From Salinibacterium sp. M195 (GTDB lineage: Bacteria > Actinomycetota > Actinomycetes > Actinomycetales > Microbacteriaceae), in the NCBI RefSeq assembly GCF_019443965.1, contig NZ_CP040814.1, forward strand, positions 2,604,001 through 2,668,000: a DNA stretch of 64,000 bases. Direction: 5' to 3'. Below, in pieces: positions 1 to 8,520 of this stretch. The notes beneath the pieces were generated by a model that did not search any database, had not been told where the DNA came from, and saw nothing but the letters and a program-made list of their open reading frames with translations. Both the position numbers and the translations under genes were made by a program. Numbering within the stretch: the first letter of the stretch is position 1; each line of letters opens with the position of its first letter.

Positions 1-1
1 C

Positions 2-316
2 GGTATCGGAGCGGTCATCGGCGGTGGAGGAAACAACATTCTGGGGCGGCAGATCATCCGTACCGCGCGCCAGGGATTCGGACCGACTCCCGTGACGCTA
101 CCGTCATGGCTCGAACCGGTCATAGTCCTGCCCAAGGCACCGAAACAACCCAAAGCCATCAAAGTTCGCACCGTTCGCAGCGAACCCAAACGACGACTTC
201 AGTTGCCCCAACGACGTAAGCGTCAGGGCTGGGTCGAACTAGAGAGCTTTGCCGAACTCGACAGCCACGTCGATATCGACAGCCTGACCCCAGATCAGAG
301 CGACCCCCGACCGTGA
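2..316 (+). CDS. Hypothetical protein, C-terminal part (possible EcsC family)
   Basis: The reading frame is open from the left window edge and stops at 316, so the start lies outside the window. About 104 residues are visible. The first part, reading GAVIGGGGNNILGRQIIRTAR, is a Gly-rich segment followed by a basic amphipathic stretch, which resembles the end of EcsC-family proteins (a small conserved family of unclear function). The remainder is a basic, proline-containing tail ending in acidic residues and has no recognisable motif. An internal GTG at 92 is an unlikely start because coding character continues upstream. The family call is tentative. Confidence 0.4.
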   Translation, partial: GIGAVIGGGGNNILGRQIIRTARQGFGPTPVTLPSWLEPVIVLPKAPKQPKAIKVRTVRSEPKRRLQLPQRRKRQGWVELESFAELDSHVDIDSLTPDQSDPRP

Positions 317-321
317 TTGAG

Positions 322-1728
322 CTATTCGCTGGTGGGTGACTCGTCGTCGTCTTCCTCGAAAGGGTCAACCTCGCTGCTCCGACGATCGCCAATGTGAATC
401 TGAGCGTGACGGTGCCACAGTGCGATCAGCGATTCGACAGCATCATGGAAGCGTGCGGTCGCGGAACCCTGAGCGGTATCGCCGAAGTGACGTTCTGCCC
501 AATACCCCAAGTTTTCCTTCGCTTCGACGTCGAATTGCACCCGATCGACGATCGAGAGAATGTCTCCAGCCTCGTCAGCGCGCAACCACTCGCATGATCC
601 GAGGTATCCGGCCTCGTCGATATCGGCCAGAGGCGAAACAGGTCGAGCAACGATCAGCGGTTTACCCGTCGCGAGCCGGTCATAGACCATGGCCGAAACG
701 TCCGTGATCGCGACATCCGCTGCCACCAACTGCCAACCCAGTTCTTTGCCATCGTCATAGATATGTTGAACCGAGGGATCGGACGCGTTGGCTTCGGCGA
801 TTGCCGCAATGATCGCAATATTGGCATTCTTGTACTCATCGTCAACAACGCCACTGCGAGGGTGTGGACGATAGATGAAGCGGTGGGTCTCACTGGCGAG
901 AACAGCTTTCGCTAACGCGACACCGTGGGTGGCAATTGAGCCGTAGGCCGCAGCTTCTCTATCGCCCTCCCACGTGGGCGCATAGAGCACAACGGTGCGA
1001 TCGTCGGGAAGATAAGGCAATTCGCCCGCGAAATGGTCGGCCTGCGGCCGGCCAATCGGAATCGCCTTCTTGGTGAGATCGAAATCCCATAACTTGTGGC
1101 TCAACCTGTCGAGCGCAGCAGCCCCGGCGACAAAACTGAAGTCGTAGGCCTTGAACTGGTTCGTCGTCATGTACATTTTGTCGCTCTCACCATGGTTGAT
1201 GAAAACGTGCCACATGCGCCCATACCGGAACATCTGAAAGTTCTTAGCGTTCTGATTGACGTAGAAAATAATCTTGAGCGGCTGCTCGGCCACAAATTGC
1301 TCAAGCTCAGAAACACGGCGCAAGTAGACAGTGGGCACTGGGGCTTCGTCCCACAATGCCAACACTGAACTGGGCGAACGCGCGATGATCGCTACCGGGA
1401 AACGTTTCGAGAGCTCGGCGAGGGGGGCGTACCACTGTCGTATTTGATACAAATTGACCTTGGTATCAGCAAAATAGACGGCGATCGTCACTGACCCGGG
1501 ATCGGGAAGCGGATGCGCGCCAACCAGCCCAGCAACACGACGCCGATTACGGCGAGAACGCAACATTGTGCGCACCACCTTGCGTGCGGTCGTGAAATCT
1601 TTTAGTAGCGCCATGGTCTCAATCAAATCAGTGGAGGGCCGGTACAACGCACTTCTCACCGCACCGTTATCGAGCCGATGCTGATGCGATGGAGTGAGAT
1701 TGGGCCGCAGTTTCGATAGTACCCGCAC
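322..1728 (-). CDS. CDP-glycerol glycerophosphotransferase-like glycosyltransferase
   Basis: Members of this family transfer glycerol-phosphate or related polyol phosphates from CDP-activated donors during synthesis of teichoic-acid-like wall polymers at the cytoplasmic membrane face. The 468-residue product has an N-terminal region of about 90 residues, then a GT-B-like body with NHGESDK (acceptor/catalytic His region), VLYAPTWEGD, YRPHPRSG and the donor-site segment TDVSAMVYDRL, the usual landmarks of the TagF/TagB group. The C-terminus is very acidic. The assigned start is GTG at 1728; an ATG about 38 codons downstream is possible. It stands alone and converges with the gene to its left, but the glycosyltransferase operon at 3.8-6.5 kb is nearby and probably serves the same envelope. 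The exact polymer is unknown. Confidence 0.72.
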   Translation of the reverse strand: MRVLSKLRPNLTPSHQHRLDNGAVRSALYRPSTDLIETMALLKDFTTARKVVRTMLRSRRNRRRVAGLVGAHPLPDPGSVTIAVYFADTKVNLYQIRQWYAPLAELSKRFPVAIIARSPSSVLALWDEAPVPTVYLRRVSELEQFVAEQPLKIIFYVNQNAKNFQMFRYGRMWHVFINHGESDKMYMTTNQFKAYDFSFVAGAAALDRLSHKLWDFDLTKKAIPIGRPQADHFAGELPYLPDDRTVVLYAPTWEGDREAAAYGSIATHGVALAKAVLASETHRFIYRPHPRSGVVDDEYKNANIAIIAAIAEANASDPSVQHIYDDGKELGWQLVAADVAITDVSAMVYDRLATGKPLIVARPVSPLADIDEAGYLGSCEWLRADEAGDILSIVDRVQFDVEAKENLGYWAERHFGDTAQGSATARFHDAVESLIALWHRHAQIHIGDRRSSEVDPFEEDDDESPTSE

Positions 1729-1756
1729 CGCCGTTTGCGCATTCGGGCGGGCACAG

Positions 1757-1765
1757 TACTAGAAT
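1757..1765 (+). promoter_or_regulatory. Candidate -10 region of deaD
   Basis: TAGAAT at 1760-1765 matches the sigma-70 -10 consensus at five of six positions and lies about 40 bases before the deaD start. The overlapping TACTAG is an alternative, and TTGCGC at 1735-1740 is the best -35 candidate. This is a weak prediction. Confidence 0.3.
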
Positions 1766-1804
1766 CCGCAAGTTTTTGCAGGTTTAGAAGGTACGATTGA
1801 TAGA

Positions 1805-3721
1805 ATGACCGATTCTGATTCAACCGCACCGTCTGAAACCACCGAGACCGCGATCACTTTCTCCGACCTCGCTCTCAGCGATGCGGTATTGAAAGCGGTC
1901 CGCGAGATCGGCTACGAGACGCCTTCGGCTATTCAAGCAGCCACTATTCCTACTCTTCTAGCAGGGCGCGACGTCGTCGGCCTCGCCCAGACCGGCACGG
2001 GAAAGACGGCAGCCTTCGCGCTGCCAATTCTCTCGCGCCTCGATGTATCCCAGAGCAAGCCACAGGCACTCGTGCTCTCCCCCACCCGCGAACTCGCGTT
2101 GCAGGTGTGTGAGGCATTCGAGAAGTACGCCACTCACATGCGTGGCGTTCACGTGCTCCCCGTTTATGGCGGACAGGCCTACGGCGTTCAGCTTTCGGCA
2201 TTGCGCCGTGGCGTTCACGTTGTTGTCGGCACTCCCGGCCGCATCATGGACCATCTCGCTAAGGGCACGCTTGACCTCTCCGAGCTCAAGTACCTCGTTC
2301 TCGATGAGGCCGACGAAATGCTCAAGATGGGCTTCGCCGAAGACGTTGAGACGATCCTCGCTGACACCCCCGATGACAAACAGGTCGCTCTCTTCTCCGC
2401 GACGATGCCGGCACAGATTCGCCGCATCTCCAAGAAGTACCTGAACGATGCCGAAGAGATCACGGTCAAGGCCAAGACCACAACCTCGGCCAACACCAGC
2501 CAGCGCTACCTGATCGTTTCCTACCCGCAAAAGGTGGATGCCCTCACCCGCATCCTCGAAGTCGAAAACTTTGAAGGCATGATCATCTTCGTTCGCACAA
2601 AGAGCGAAACCGAAAACCTCGCCGAGAAGTTGCGTGCCCGCGGTTACTCCGCAGCCGCCATCAGCGGTGACGTTGCCCAGGCCCAGCGCGAACGCACCGT
2701 CAACCAGCTCAAATCGGGCAAGCTCGACATCCTCGTGGCAACAGACGTTGCTGCTCGTGGACTCGACGTTGACCGCATCAGCCACGTGGTGAACTTCGAC
2801 ATCCCCGTCGATACCGAGTCGTACGTGCACCGCATCGGCCGCACCGGTCGTGCCGGTCGCAGCGGTTCGGCAATCAGCTTCGTCACTCCTCGCGAGCGTC
2901 GCCTGCTGACCGCCATCGAGAAGGCCACGCGCCAGCCGCTCACGCAAATGCAGCTTCCCTCGGTTGAAGACGTCAACTCGACGCGCCTCACGCGCTTCGA
3001 CGACGCCATCACCGAAGCGCTTAACCAGCAGCCACGCATTTCGGCGTTCCGCGACATCATTGCTCACTACGTCGAGCACCACGATATTCCCGAGACTGAT
3101 GTTGCCGCCGCGCTTGCCGTTGTAGCTCAGGGCGACACTCCCCTGCTTCTCTCGGCTGAAGAAGAGCGCGCTCAGCGCTTTGCGGAGCGCGACGAGCGCA
3201 AGGTACGCACCGATCGCCCCGAGCGTGGTGGCGACCGCGGCGGTGAGCGTGGTGACCGTCCAGAGCGTCGCCCGCGTTCCACTAAGCCGATGACGGCCTA
3301 CCGCATTGAAGTCGGCAAGCGCCACCGCGTTGAGCCCCGCCAGATCGTGGGTGCTCTCGCCAATGAGGGTGGATTGAACCGTGACGACTTTGGTCACATC
3401 CAAATTCGTCCAGACTTCTCGCTCGTCGAGTTACCTGCCGACATGTCGAAAGATGTTTTGGATCGACTTCGCGATACCCGCATCAGCGGCAAGCTGATTG
3501 AAATCAGCCCCGACCGCAAGGCGAACGGCGGCGGAGGCGGCCAATACCCTAGCCGGGATCGTTCATTCGAAGGTGGCGCCCGCGCTAACCGCGAACGCGA
3601 AGAATCACGCGGTTACAACAACCGCGATTCAGCCCCTCGGGAGAGTGCCGGACGCGATAGCGGAAGCCGTGATGGTGGAAGCCGTTACGAAGATCGCCCC
3701 ACGCGCAAGCCGCGCAGCTAG
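1805..3721 (+). CDS. deaD: DEAD-box ATP-dependent RNA helicase (DeaD/CsdA type)
   Basis: An RNA helicase that unwinds structured RNA in ribosome assembly, mRNA decay and cold adaptation. The 638-residue protein shows the full motif set: Q motif near residue 35, AQTGTGKTAAF (motif I), PTRELALQ (Ia), TPGRIMDH (Ib), DEAD (II), SATMP (III), then the second RecA domain with ARGLDVDRISHVVNFD and HRIGRTGRAGR (VI). A DbpA-type RNA-binding domain follows (about residues 495-570, TAYRIEVGKRHRVEPRQIVG), and the protein ends in a long Arg/Gly/Asp/Ser-rich disordered tail typical of actinobacterial DeaD. AAGG precedes the ATG. It is monocistronic and ends at a strong hairpin. Confidence 0.95.
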   Translation: MTDSDSTAPSETTETAITFSDLALSDAVLKAVREIGYETPSAIQAATIPTLLAGRDVVGLAQTGTGKTAAFALPILSRLDVSQSKPQALVLSPTRELALQVCEAFEKYATHMRGVHVLPVYGGQAYGVQLSALRRGVHVVVGTPGRIMDHLAKGTLDLSELKYLVLDEADEMLKMGFAEDVETILADTPDDKQVALFSATMPAQIRRISKKYLNDAEEITVKAKTTTSANTSQRYLIVSYPQKVDALTRILEVENFEGMIIFVRTKSETENLAEKLRARGYSAAAISGDVAQAQRERTVNQLKSGKLDILVATDVAARGLDVDRISHVVNFDIPVDTESYVHRIGRTGRAGRSGSAISFVTPRERRLLTAIEKATRQPLTQMQLPSVEDVNSTRLTRFDDAITEALNQQPRISAFRDIIAHYVEHHDIPETDVAAALAVVAQGDTPLLLSAEEERAQRFAERDERKVRTDRPERGGDRGGERGDRPERRPRSTKPMTAYRIEVGKRHRVEPRQIVGALANEGGLNRDDFGHIQIRPDFSLVELPADMSKDVLDRLRDTRISGKLIEISPDRKANGGGGGQYPSRDRSFEGGARANREREESRGYNNRDSAPRESAGRDSGSRDGGSRYEDRPTRKPRS

Positions 3722-3747
3722 CAGTTCGCAGAAAACACGTTCATAGC

Positions 3748-3793
3748 CCTCAGCGGCAGTCTCGTCACGGAAGCGTGGAGGCTGCCGCTGAGG
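3748..3793. terminator. Hairpin between convergent deaD and glycosyltransferase genes
   Basis: A perfect 12-bp inverted repeat, CCTCAGCGGCAG at 3748-3759 and CTGCCGCTGAGG at 3782-3793, is separated by 22 bases. It lies between two convergent genes and is placed to terminate both. There is no clear T-tract, as is common in actinobacteria. Confidence 0.7.
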
Positions 3794-3815
3794 CCGTTAA
3801 GCCTCGCTTGCGGGC

Positions 3816-4682
3816 TTAGATCACGGGAGGGCGACCAGCACGCGTCATCCGACCAACAGTCGCCAAGCTCATGCTTCGGCGGCCACCGGGATTCTCTCGC
3901 CAGCCCGCGAACCAGCCACCCCACCAGGCACGCATGCCGACGGGGTTTCGGGCTGACCGCAGAATTTGAATTGCCGTCCAACTCGCAACATAGATCGGCA
4001 CGAGCAACACCGGAAGGTTTCGCTTCGCCAACCAGACGCGGTTTCGCGCATTGAGCCGGTAGTAGTAACTGTGACGGGCAGGATCGATCGCGGGGTGGTT
4101 GGCCACTAGATCGCCGGCGTACCAGGCACGCTTTCCGGCCGCCCACACTCTCCACGCCAGTTCAATGCCTTCATGGGCATAGAAGTAAGGGTCGCCCCAA
4201 CCGCCGATCTCGTCGAAGAGGTCCCGGGGCATGAGCACGGCACCTTCCCACACAGAAAACACGTCGCTGGGATGCTGCGGGTCACCTTTGCGGATCCTCG
4301 GAATCCACCGGCGCGGGTTCTCTTTGCCTTCAGCATCTTCAACGCGAGGCTGCAGGAGTCCGATGGTGGGGTCTGCAACCATTTTCGCTACCGCGTCGCT
4401 CAGGAACGTTGGCGACGGGATGCTGGCGTCGTCATCTAGGAAGAATATCCAGTCGCCATGCACATGCTCGACGCCGCGATTGCGCCCCGCCGGAATGCCG
4501 AGGTTAGCGGTCAGATGAAGGCCGCGTACGGCATCCGGCAGCCCGACAGGATCCCAACCGTTTCCGACGACAATGATGTCGAGTTCGACGCCCTGCTGTG
4601 CCTGCAATGAAGCAAGTCCGCTGGCGAGATCATCGGGGCGCTTTCCTTGACTGAGGCAAACCACGCCGATGCGATGGGTCAT
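3816..4682 (-). CDS. Glycosyltransferase family 2
   Basis: A 288-residue GT-A glycosyltransferase. The N-terminus carries a nucleotide-sugar binding fold (GVVCLSQGKRP, then DIIVVGNGWD), and the metal-binding DXD-like motif appears as FFLDDDASIP near residue 80. A later GGWGDPYFYAHEGIELAWRV segment matches the ED/ExxD-W acceptor motif of rhamnosyl/glucosyl-transferase-like family 2 enzymes. A hydrophobic segment near residue 225 may contact the membrane. Its ATG overlaps the stop of the upstream CDP-alcohol transferase (ATGA), so it is the last gene of a three-gene operon for a cell-surface glycolipid or polymer. Sugar and acceptor cannot be told from sequence. Confidence 0.85.
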   Translation of the reverse strand: MTHRIGVVCLSQGKRPDDLASGLASLQAQQGVELDIIVVGNGWDPVGLPDAVRGLHLTANLGIPAGRNRGVEHVHGDWIFFLDDDASIPSPTFLSDAVAKMVADPTIGLLQPRVEDAEGKENPRRWIPRIRKGDPQHPSDVFSVWEGAVLMPRDLFDEIGGWGDPYFYAHEGIELAWRVWAAGKRAWYAGDLVANHPAIDPARHSYYYRLNARNRVWLAKRNLPVLLVPIYVASWTAIQILRSARNPVGMRAWWGGWFAGWRENPGGRRSMSLATVGRMTRAGRPPVI

Positions 4683-5497
4683 GAGCGAACGCGCTTGGAG
4701 GCCATGATCGCGACGAAATGCCCGACCAATGCGAGCGCGGCGAGCGGAAGCAAAATGAGCAATACCGTGCGCTCAGCGGCGAGCGCGGGAACGAAGAGCG
4801 CCACAATTGCTGTCGCGAACGCGATCATGGTGAGCTCAACCGAATGATAAAGACGATGGAACGGCACGAAGCGCGCGAACCGGCGAAGCTTGGCAACCAC
4901 GCTGTGGCTGGGTTCCGCTTCCCCTTTGCGATCACTGAGCTTCTCAAGCCCCGCATTGGCACGCGCTACATGAACCATGTCATTGAGCGCTTTGTTCAAC
5001 ACGATGAGGAGCGCCAGTGCGAATCCCGCGGTCGTCCACGCGAAATCCGCCGGAAAATCGAGAGGCCACCCCGCCGCCCGAAGGCCAAGGGCGATGGGGA
5101 TGAGGGCTTCGGTGCTGTAGTGCCCAACCTTGTCAAGAAATACCCCCGCCGGCGAGCGCGTATTACGCCAGCGAGCAACTTCACCATCGCTGCAGTCGAC
5201 GAGCATCTGCATCTGGCCGAGGATGAGCGCGAGGGCAGCACCGGTCATGCCAGGGATAAGGAGGGCAGCGGCCGTAAGCCAGCCCGTGAGAATCATGAGC
5301 CCGGTGACGCCGTTGGCGCTGATCGAGGTCTTCAGCAGCATCCAGGTCAAGTAGGGCGAAATGTCGCGAAGGTACAGCGACGCTGTCCAATGCTCGGCGT
5401 TGGCGCGCATCCGCACCTCTGGGGGTTGCGTCACTTCGCGTAGCTGCGCGATGCTGTGCGGTCGGGCTGAGGGCCCTGCTGGTGTGTGGGTAGACAC
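4679..5497 (-). CDS. CDP-alcohol phosphatidyltransferase family protein
   Basis: Integral membrane enzyme of the family that moves a phospho-alcohol from a CDP donor to an acceptor alcohol such as glycerol phosphate or inositol. The motif DCSDGEVAR, eight residues, then GVFLDKVGH is visible, so the family signature DxxDGxxAR-x8-GxxxDxxxD is intact except that the final Asp is His. About 60 N-terminal residues precede the first of roughly five or six membrane helices. I chose GTG at 5497, because the longer open frame would overlap the upstream glycosyltransferase; the gap to it is four bases. Placement between two family 2 glycosyltransferases points to a phospholipid or phosphopolyol intermediate for a surface glycan. 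Confidence 0.8.
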   Translation of the reverse strand: MSTHTPAGPSARPHSIAQLREVTQPPEVRMRANAEHWTASLYLRDISPYLTWMLLKTSISANGVTGLMILTGWLTAAALLIPGMTGAALALILGQMQMLVDCSDGEVARWRNTRSPAGVFLDKVGHYSTEALIPIALGLRAAGWPLDFPADFAWTTAGFALALLIVLNKALNDMVHVARANAGLEKLSDRKGEAEPSHSVVAKLRRFARFVPFHRLYHSVELTMIAFATAIVALFVPALAAERTVLLILLPLAALALVGHFVAIMASKRVRS

Positions 5498-5501
5498 GCG
5501 G

Positions 5502-6530
5502 TTACCTTCCCGTTTGCGCAGTGATGTTCTTAGTGAGTTTGAGAAACCCGAGAATGAAGCCTGAGCCCCAGCCGAAATGGATGCACGGCAGCACAATCAG
5601 ATACCAAAGACCTGATCGTAGCCCTTCTCTCGCGGCGGCAACAGCCGACGCCGCGATCACGAAGAGCAGATAGATCGCCGGTGCAACGTAGGCAACGGAT
5701 AACCAGCTAGCGCTTGTCGCGCTGCCGAAGATGCCCACAATGAGTCCCACGACGGTGCCGAGGACAGCAAGCGGCGGCACGAAGTAGCGGAGCGAATTTG
5801 CGGTGCCGAATCGACGCGCGAGTTCTCCACGCCAGATTCCGGTAGCCACGAACTGGCGAATGAGTTTGCGCAAACTGGAGCGAGGTCGGTAGACGACCTG
5901 AAGCTCGGGGGTGAACCAGACAGTGCCGCCAGTAGCGCGCAGGCGTCGGTTGAGTTCCCAGTCCTGGCCGCGTTTGATGTCCTCGGCGAAGAGACCCACC
6001 TCAACGAGGCGGGCGCGCTGGAAAACGCCGAGGTAGGCAGTGTCTGCTGGGCCTTCTTTTCCCCCGGTGTGATGCTGGGTGCCTCCGAGGCCCTCTGGCG
6101 AACCATAAGCGTGGGCAACTGCCCGTTCGAAAGGAGTGCGACCCACGGCCTTCATGATGCCGCCGACGTTATCTGCCCCGGTGCGCTCAAGCGTTTCGAC
6201 GGCGAGACGCGTGTAATTGCTTGGCAGCACGGAGTGAGCGTCTACTCGCACCACGATGGGGTGGGACGATGCGCGAATCGCCGCGTTCAGCCCGCCGGGG
6301 GTGGAACCGAGTTCGTTGGGGATGTGACGGATGCGCGAATCGTTCTGAGCCATCGCATCGATAACATCGTTCGTTCCGTCGACGCTGGGGCCAAGCGCAA
6401 GAACGATCTCGAAGGGTCCTTCGTAATCTTGCGCCGTAAGGCTGTCGACGGCTGCCTCGATGTGTTCAACTTCGTTGAGTACGGGCATCACGTACGACAC
6501 ACCAGTGAGGGCTTGTGCCTTCTTTGCCAT
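5502..6530 (-). CDS. Glycosyltransferase family 2 with C-terminal membrane helices
   Basis: A 342-residue enzyme with an N-terminal GT-A domain (SYVMPVLNEVEHIEAAV, then VVRVDAHSVLP as the DXD-equivalent) and an acceptor motif RGQDWELNRRLR. The last 100 residues form three hydrophobic segments, anchoring the protein in the membrane, in the style of succinoglycan or hyaluronan-type synthase relatives. The open frame could begin at TTG 6539, but ATG at 6530 (MAKKAQALTG) is the better start. It is the first gene of the operon with the CDP-alcohol transferase and a second glycosyltransferase. The substrate is unknown. Confidence 0.85.
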   Translation of the reverse strand: MAKKAQALTGVSYVMPVLNEVEHIEAAVDSLTAQDYEGPFEIVLALGPSVDGTNDVIDAMAQNDSRIRHIPNELGSTPGGLNAAIRASSHPIVVRVDAHSVLPSNYTRLAVETLERTGADNVGGIMKAVGRTPFERAVAHAYGSPEGLGGTQHHTGGKEGPADTAYLGVFQRARLVEVGLFAEDIKRGQDWELNRRLRATGGTVWFTPELQVVYRPRSSLRKLIRQFVATGIWRGELARRFGTANSLRYFVPPLAVLGTVVGLIVGIFGSATSASWLSVAYVAPAIYLLFVIAASAVAAAREGLRSGLWYLIVLPCIHFGWGSGFILGFLKLTKNITAQTGR

Positions 6531-6600
6531 GGGTTCCAATACGTCAGGACCGGGTTGTCGGTCGAGCTTATCGCGTCACATACCTACTGCGGTGGTTACA

Positions 6601-6650
6601 CACGTATGCGGCGTGCACGGGCTTGTTGGCCCGGGCACGCCGCATACGTG
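6601..6650. terminator. Long perfect hairpin downstream of the HtrA-like gene
   Basis: CACGTATGCGGCGTGC at 6601-6616 and its exact reverse complement at 6635-6650 form a 16-bp stem. An inner CGGGC/GCCCG pair (6618-6622 and 6629-6633) extends it past a single mismatch. It lies 12 bases beyond the protease stop on the minus strand, so it is probably that gene's terminator and insulates the glycosyltransferase operon. There is no T-tract on either side. Confidence 0.75.
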
Positions 6651-6661
6651 GCTGGTTCGTA

Positions 6662-8227
6662 TTACTGGAGTGAACCAAGGGTGACGTCGACGGTGTATCC
6701 CTTACCGTCGCGCACGTAGGTGATGGTGGTTTTTTCACCAGCAGAGTGGGCACGCACCTGGGCGGTGAGATCAGTCTTGTTCGTGATCGGCAGGCCATTG
6801 AAGCCGGTGACGATGTCGCCTACTTTGAGTCCAGCATCCGCTGCGGCCCCACCCGAGGAGACATCAACGATGCTCGCGCCGACGACTTCAGCATCGCTTT
6901 GTGCAGGATCGTCGGTGACGTCGGCGACGGATGCTCCTAAGAGTCCGTGGGTCGCCGTTCCGCTTTCAATAATCTCGTTGGCGATTCGGCTGGCGAAGTT
7001 GGAAGGAATCGCGAATCCGACCCCAATGCTGCCGGCGTTGCCGCCCGATGAGGCGATTGCGACGTTGATGCCGATCAGTTCACCATCGGAGTTGAGCAAT
7101 GCGCCACCGGAGTTTCCGGGGTTGATCGCCGCATCCGTTTGGATCACTGACAGTGCAACCGAGGCTTCGCCTGCTGAGCCCTGACCGCTGCCTTGGCCAT
7201 TTTCACCGAAGAGGTCGAAGTTCCAGAGATCGGGACTTTCTGAGTCGTCGGGAGCATCCGGGCTTGCTTCGGGATCTTCAGGAAGCGCTGACGATGCGAT
7301 GGTGATGCTCCGATTGAGAGCACTGACGATTCCGCTGGTCACGGTGCCAGAGAGCCCGAGGGGCGCGCCGATCGCGACGGTGCTGTCACCGACGTTGAGG
7401 GCGCTTGAGTCTGCAATGTTGACGAACGGGAGGTCTTCCGCATCATCGATGTGGATCACGGCGATGTCGGAAATCGGGTCGAAGCCGACAACCGTTGCCG
7501 AAAGGAGACGTCCGTCGCTTGTAGTGACGGTGACTTTGGGATCGGCAACTTCACCGTCGAGGGTGACGACGTGTGCATTGGTGATGACGTTTCCGTCGGC
7601 ACTAATAATGACACCGGATCCGCTGCCGCCCGCGTTCTGTCCACTCACGTTAATGGTGACAATGGCGGGGGCCGCTTTGGCGACGACCGAGGTGACGAGT
7701 GTCGCGTTACCGGGGTCGTTCACGGTGATGGATGCGGGACTTGCTGTGCCGCTGACTGCTGAGGTGGCTTGATTGCCGACCGCCCAGAGGGCTACGCCGG
7801 CTCCGGAGGCCCCACCAAGGAGCGCGACGATCGCGAATCCGGCGACGAGTCCGAGCGTCATGCCAGATTTCTTCTTTTCGGGCTTCGAAGAGTCGGGAGC
7901 TGCGCCGGCCGTGGCGGCGGGGCCGAAGCTGGCGCCATCGTGTGCCGGAGGAATCGTGGCGACTACCGCCCCGTCAAGTGCCACGGTTGGCGCACTGATC
8001 GGAGTGGCTTCAGCAGGGTGCTCTGCATCCGCTGCCATCGTGTTTGGGGCAGGAACTTGTTCGCCTGTCGGTGGTGCTTCGCCTCCTGGCGTTGCGTCAC
8101 TGCTCGAAGTCGCATCCACAGAGGACGCTGCCTCGGTAGGGAGCGCGGCCTCATTGCTTGGAGTTGTTGGGGTGGTATTTTCGCCGGGCGTTGTTGCGGG
8201 GGTCGACTCTTCGGGGACCTCAGTCAT
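6662..8227 (-). CDS. HtrA-like S1C serine protease with PDZ domain
   Basis: Membrane-anchored quality-control protease of the DegP/HtrA family acting outside the membrane. The 521-residue product has about 120 disordered Thr/Pro/Ala/Glu-rich cytoplasmic residues, one membrane helix (about 124-150), then a trypsin-like domain with catalytic His219 (ITNAHVV), Asp254 (DPISDIAVI) and Ser373 (NPGNSGGALL). A C-terminal PDZ domain (about 425-521) contains GLKVGDIVTGFNG. An acidic Gly/Gln-rich loop (about 316-355) is inserted before the catalytic serine. I place the start at ATG 8227 because AAGGAG lies seven bases upstream; the open frame extends eight codons further without support. Confidence 0.92.
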   Translation of the reverse strand: MTEVPEESTPATTPGENTTPTTPSNEAALPTEAASSVDATSSSDATPGGEAPPTGEQVPAPNTMAADAEHPAEATPISAPTVALDGAVVATIPPAHDGASFGPAATAGAAPDSSKPEKKKSGMTLGLVAGFAIVALLGGASGAGVALWAVGNQATSAVSGTASPASITVNDPGNATLVTSVVAKAAPAIVTINVSGQNAGGSGSGVIISADGNVITNAHVVTLDGEVADPKVTVTTSDGRLLSATVVGFDPISDIAVIHIDDAEDLPFVNIADSSALNVGDSTVAIGAPLGLSGTVTSGIVSALNRSITIASSALPEDPEASPDAPDDSESPDLWNFDLFGENGQGSGQGSAGEASVALSVIQTDAAINPGNSGGALLNSDGELIGINVAIASSGGNAGSIGVGFAIPSNFASRIANEIIESGTATHGLLGASVADVTDDPAQSDAEVVGASIVDVSSGGAAADAGLKVGDIVTGFNGLPITNKTDLTAQVRAHSAGEKTTITYVRDGKGYTVDVTLGSLQ

Positions 8228-8416
8228 GTTGTGCTCCTTTCGGCGATGCAAGCTTCCATCGCCAACCTGTGCATTCTATTTGGGTGCGCTGTACGAGGGC
8301 TGCGTGGTCGCCGCAAGTCGACCGTGGCGAGTCCTCTCATCGCCATAGATCTGCAGGAGGCCGCCCCGGAACGGACACGGGAAGCCGGCCGCGTGGGATC
8401 CCTTCCTTGCACTCTC

Positions 8417-8445
8417 TTGACGCGAGAGTCCGTGATCTTTAGTCT
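8417..8445 (+). promoter_or_regulatory. Promoter of the beta-glucosidase gene
   Basis: TTGACG at 8417-8422, a 17-base spacer and TAGTCT at 8440-8445 form a sigma-70-like promoter. The predicted start site near 8452 lies just upstream of the LacI-family operator at 8459, which fits a repressor road-block arrangement. Confidence 0.55.
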
Positions 8446-8458
8446 TAGCAACACCGCA

Positions 8459-8472
8459 TGGGAGCGCTTCCA
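8459..8472. promoter_or_regulatory. CebR/LacI-type operator
   Basis: TGGGAGCGCTTCCA is a 14-bp near-perfect palindrome that differs at one base from TGGGAGCGCTCCCA, the known binding site of the cellobiose regulator CebR of streptomycetes. It lies just after the promoter and about 50 bases before the beta-glucosidase start. The LacI-family gene directly downstream is the likely binder. Confidence 0.8.
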
Positions 8473-8520
8473 CGACCGAGGCGAAGCACCTTTTTTCGTG
8501 CACTCAACCAAAGGATGTCC

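Noticed and set aside
1958..3403. 481-codon open frame opposite deaD
   Set aside because: It lies fully antisense to a gene with all helicase motifs; its length reflects GC-rich codon bias, and no family motif is seen.
4718..5443. 241-codon plus-strand frame opposite the CDP-alcohol transferase
   Set aside because: Highly charged low-complexity product, no start signal, and the minus strand has the full family motif.
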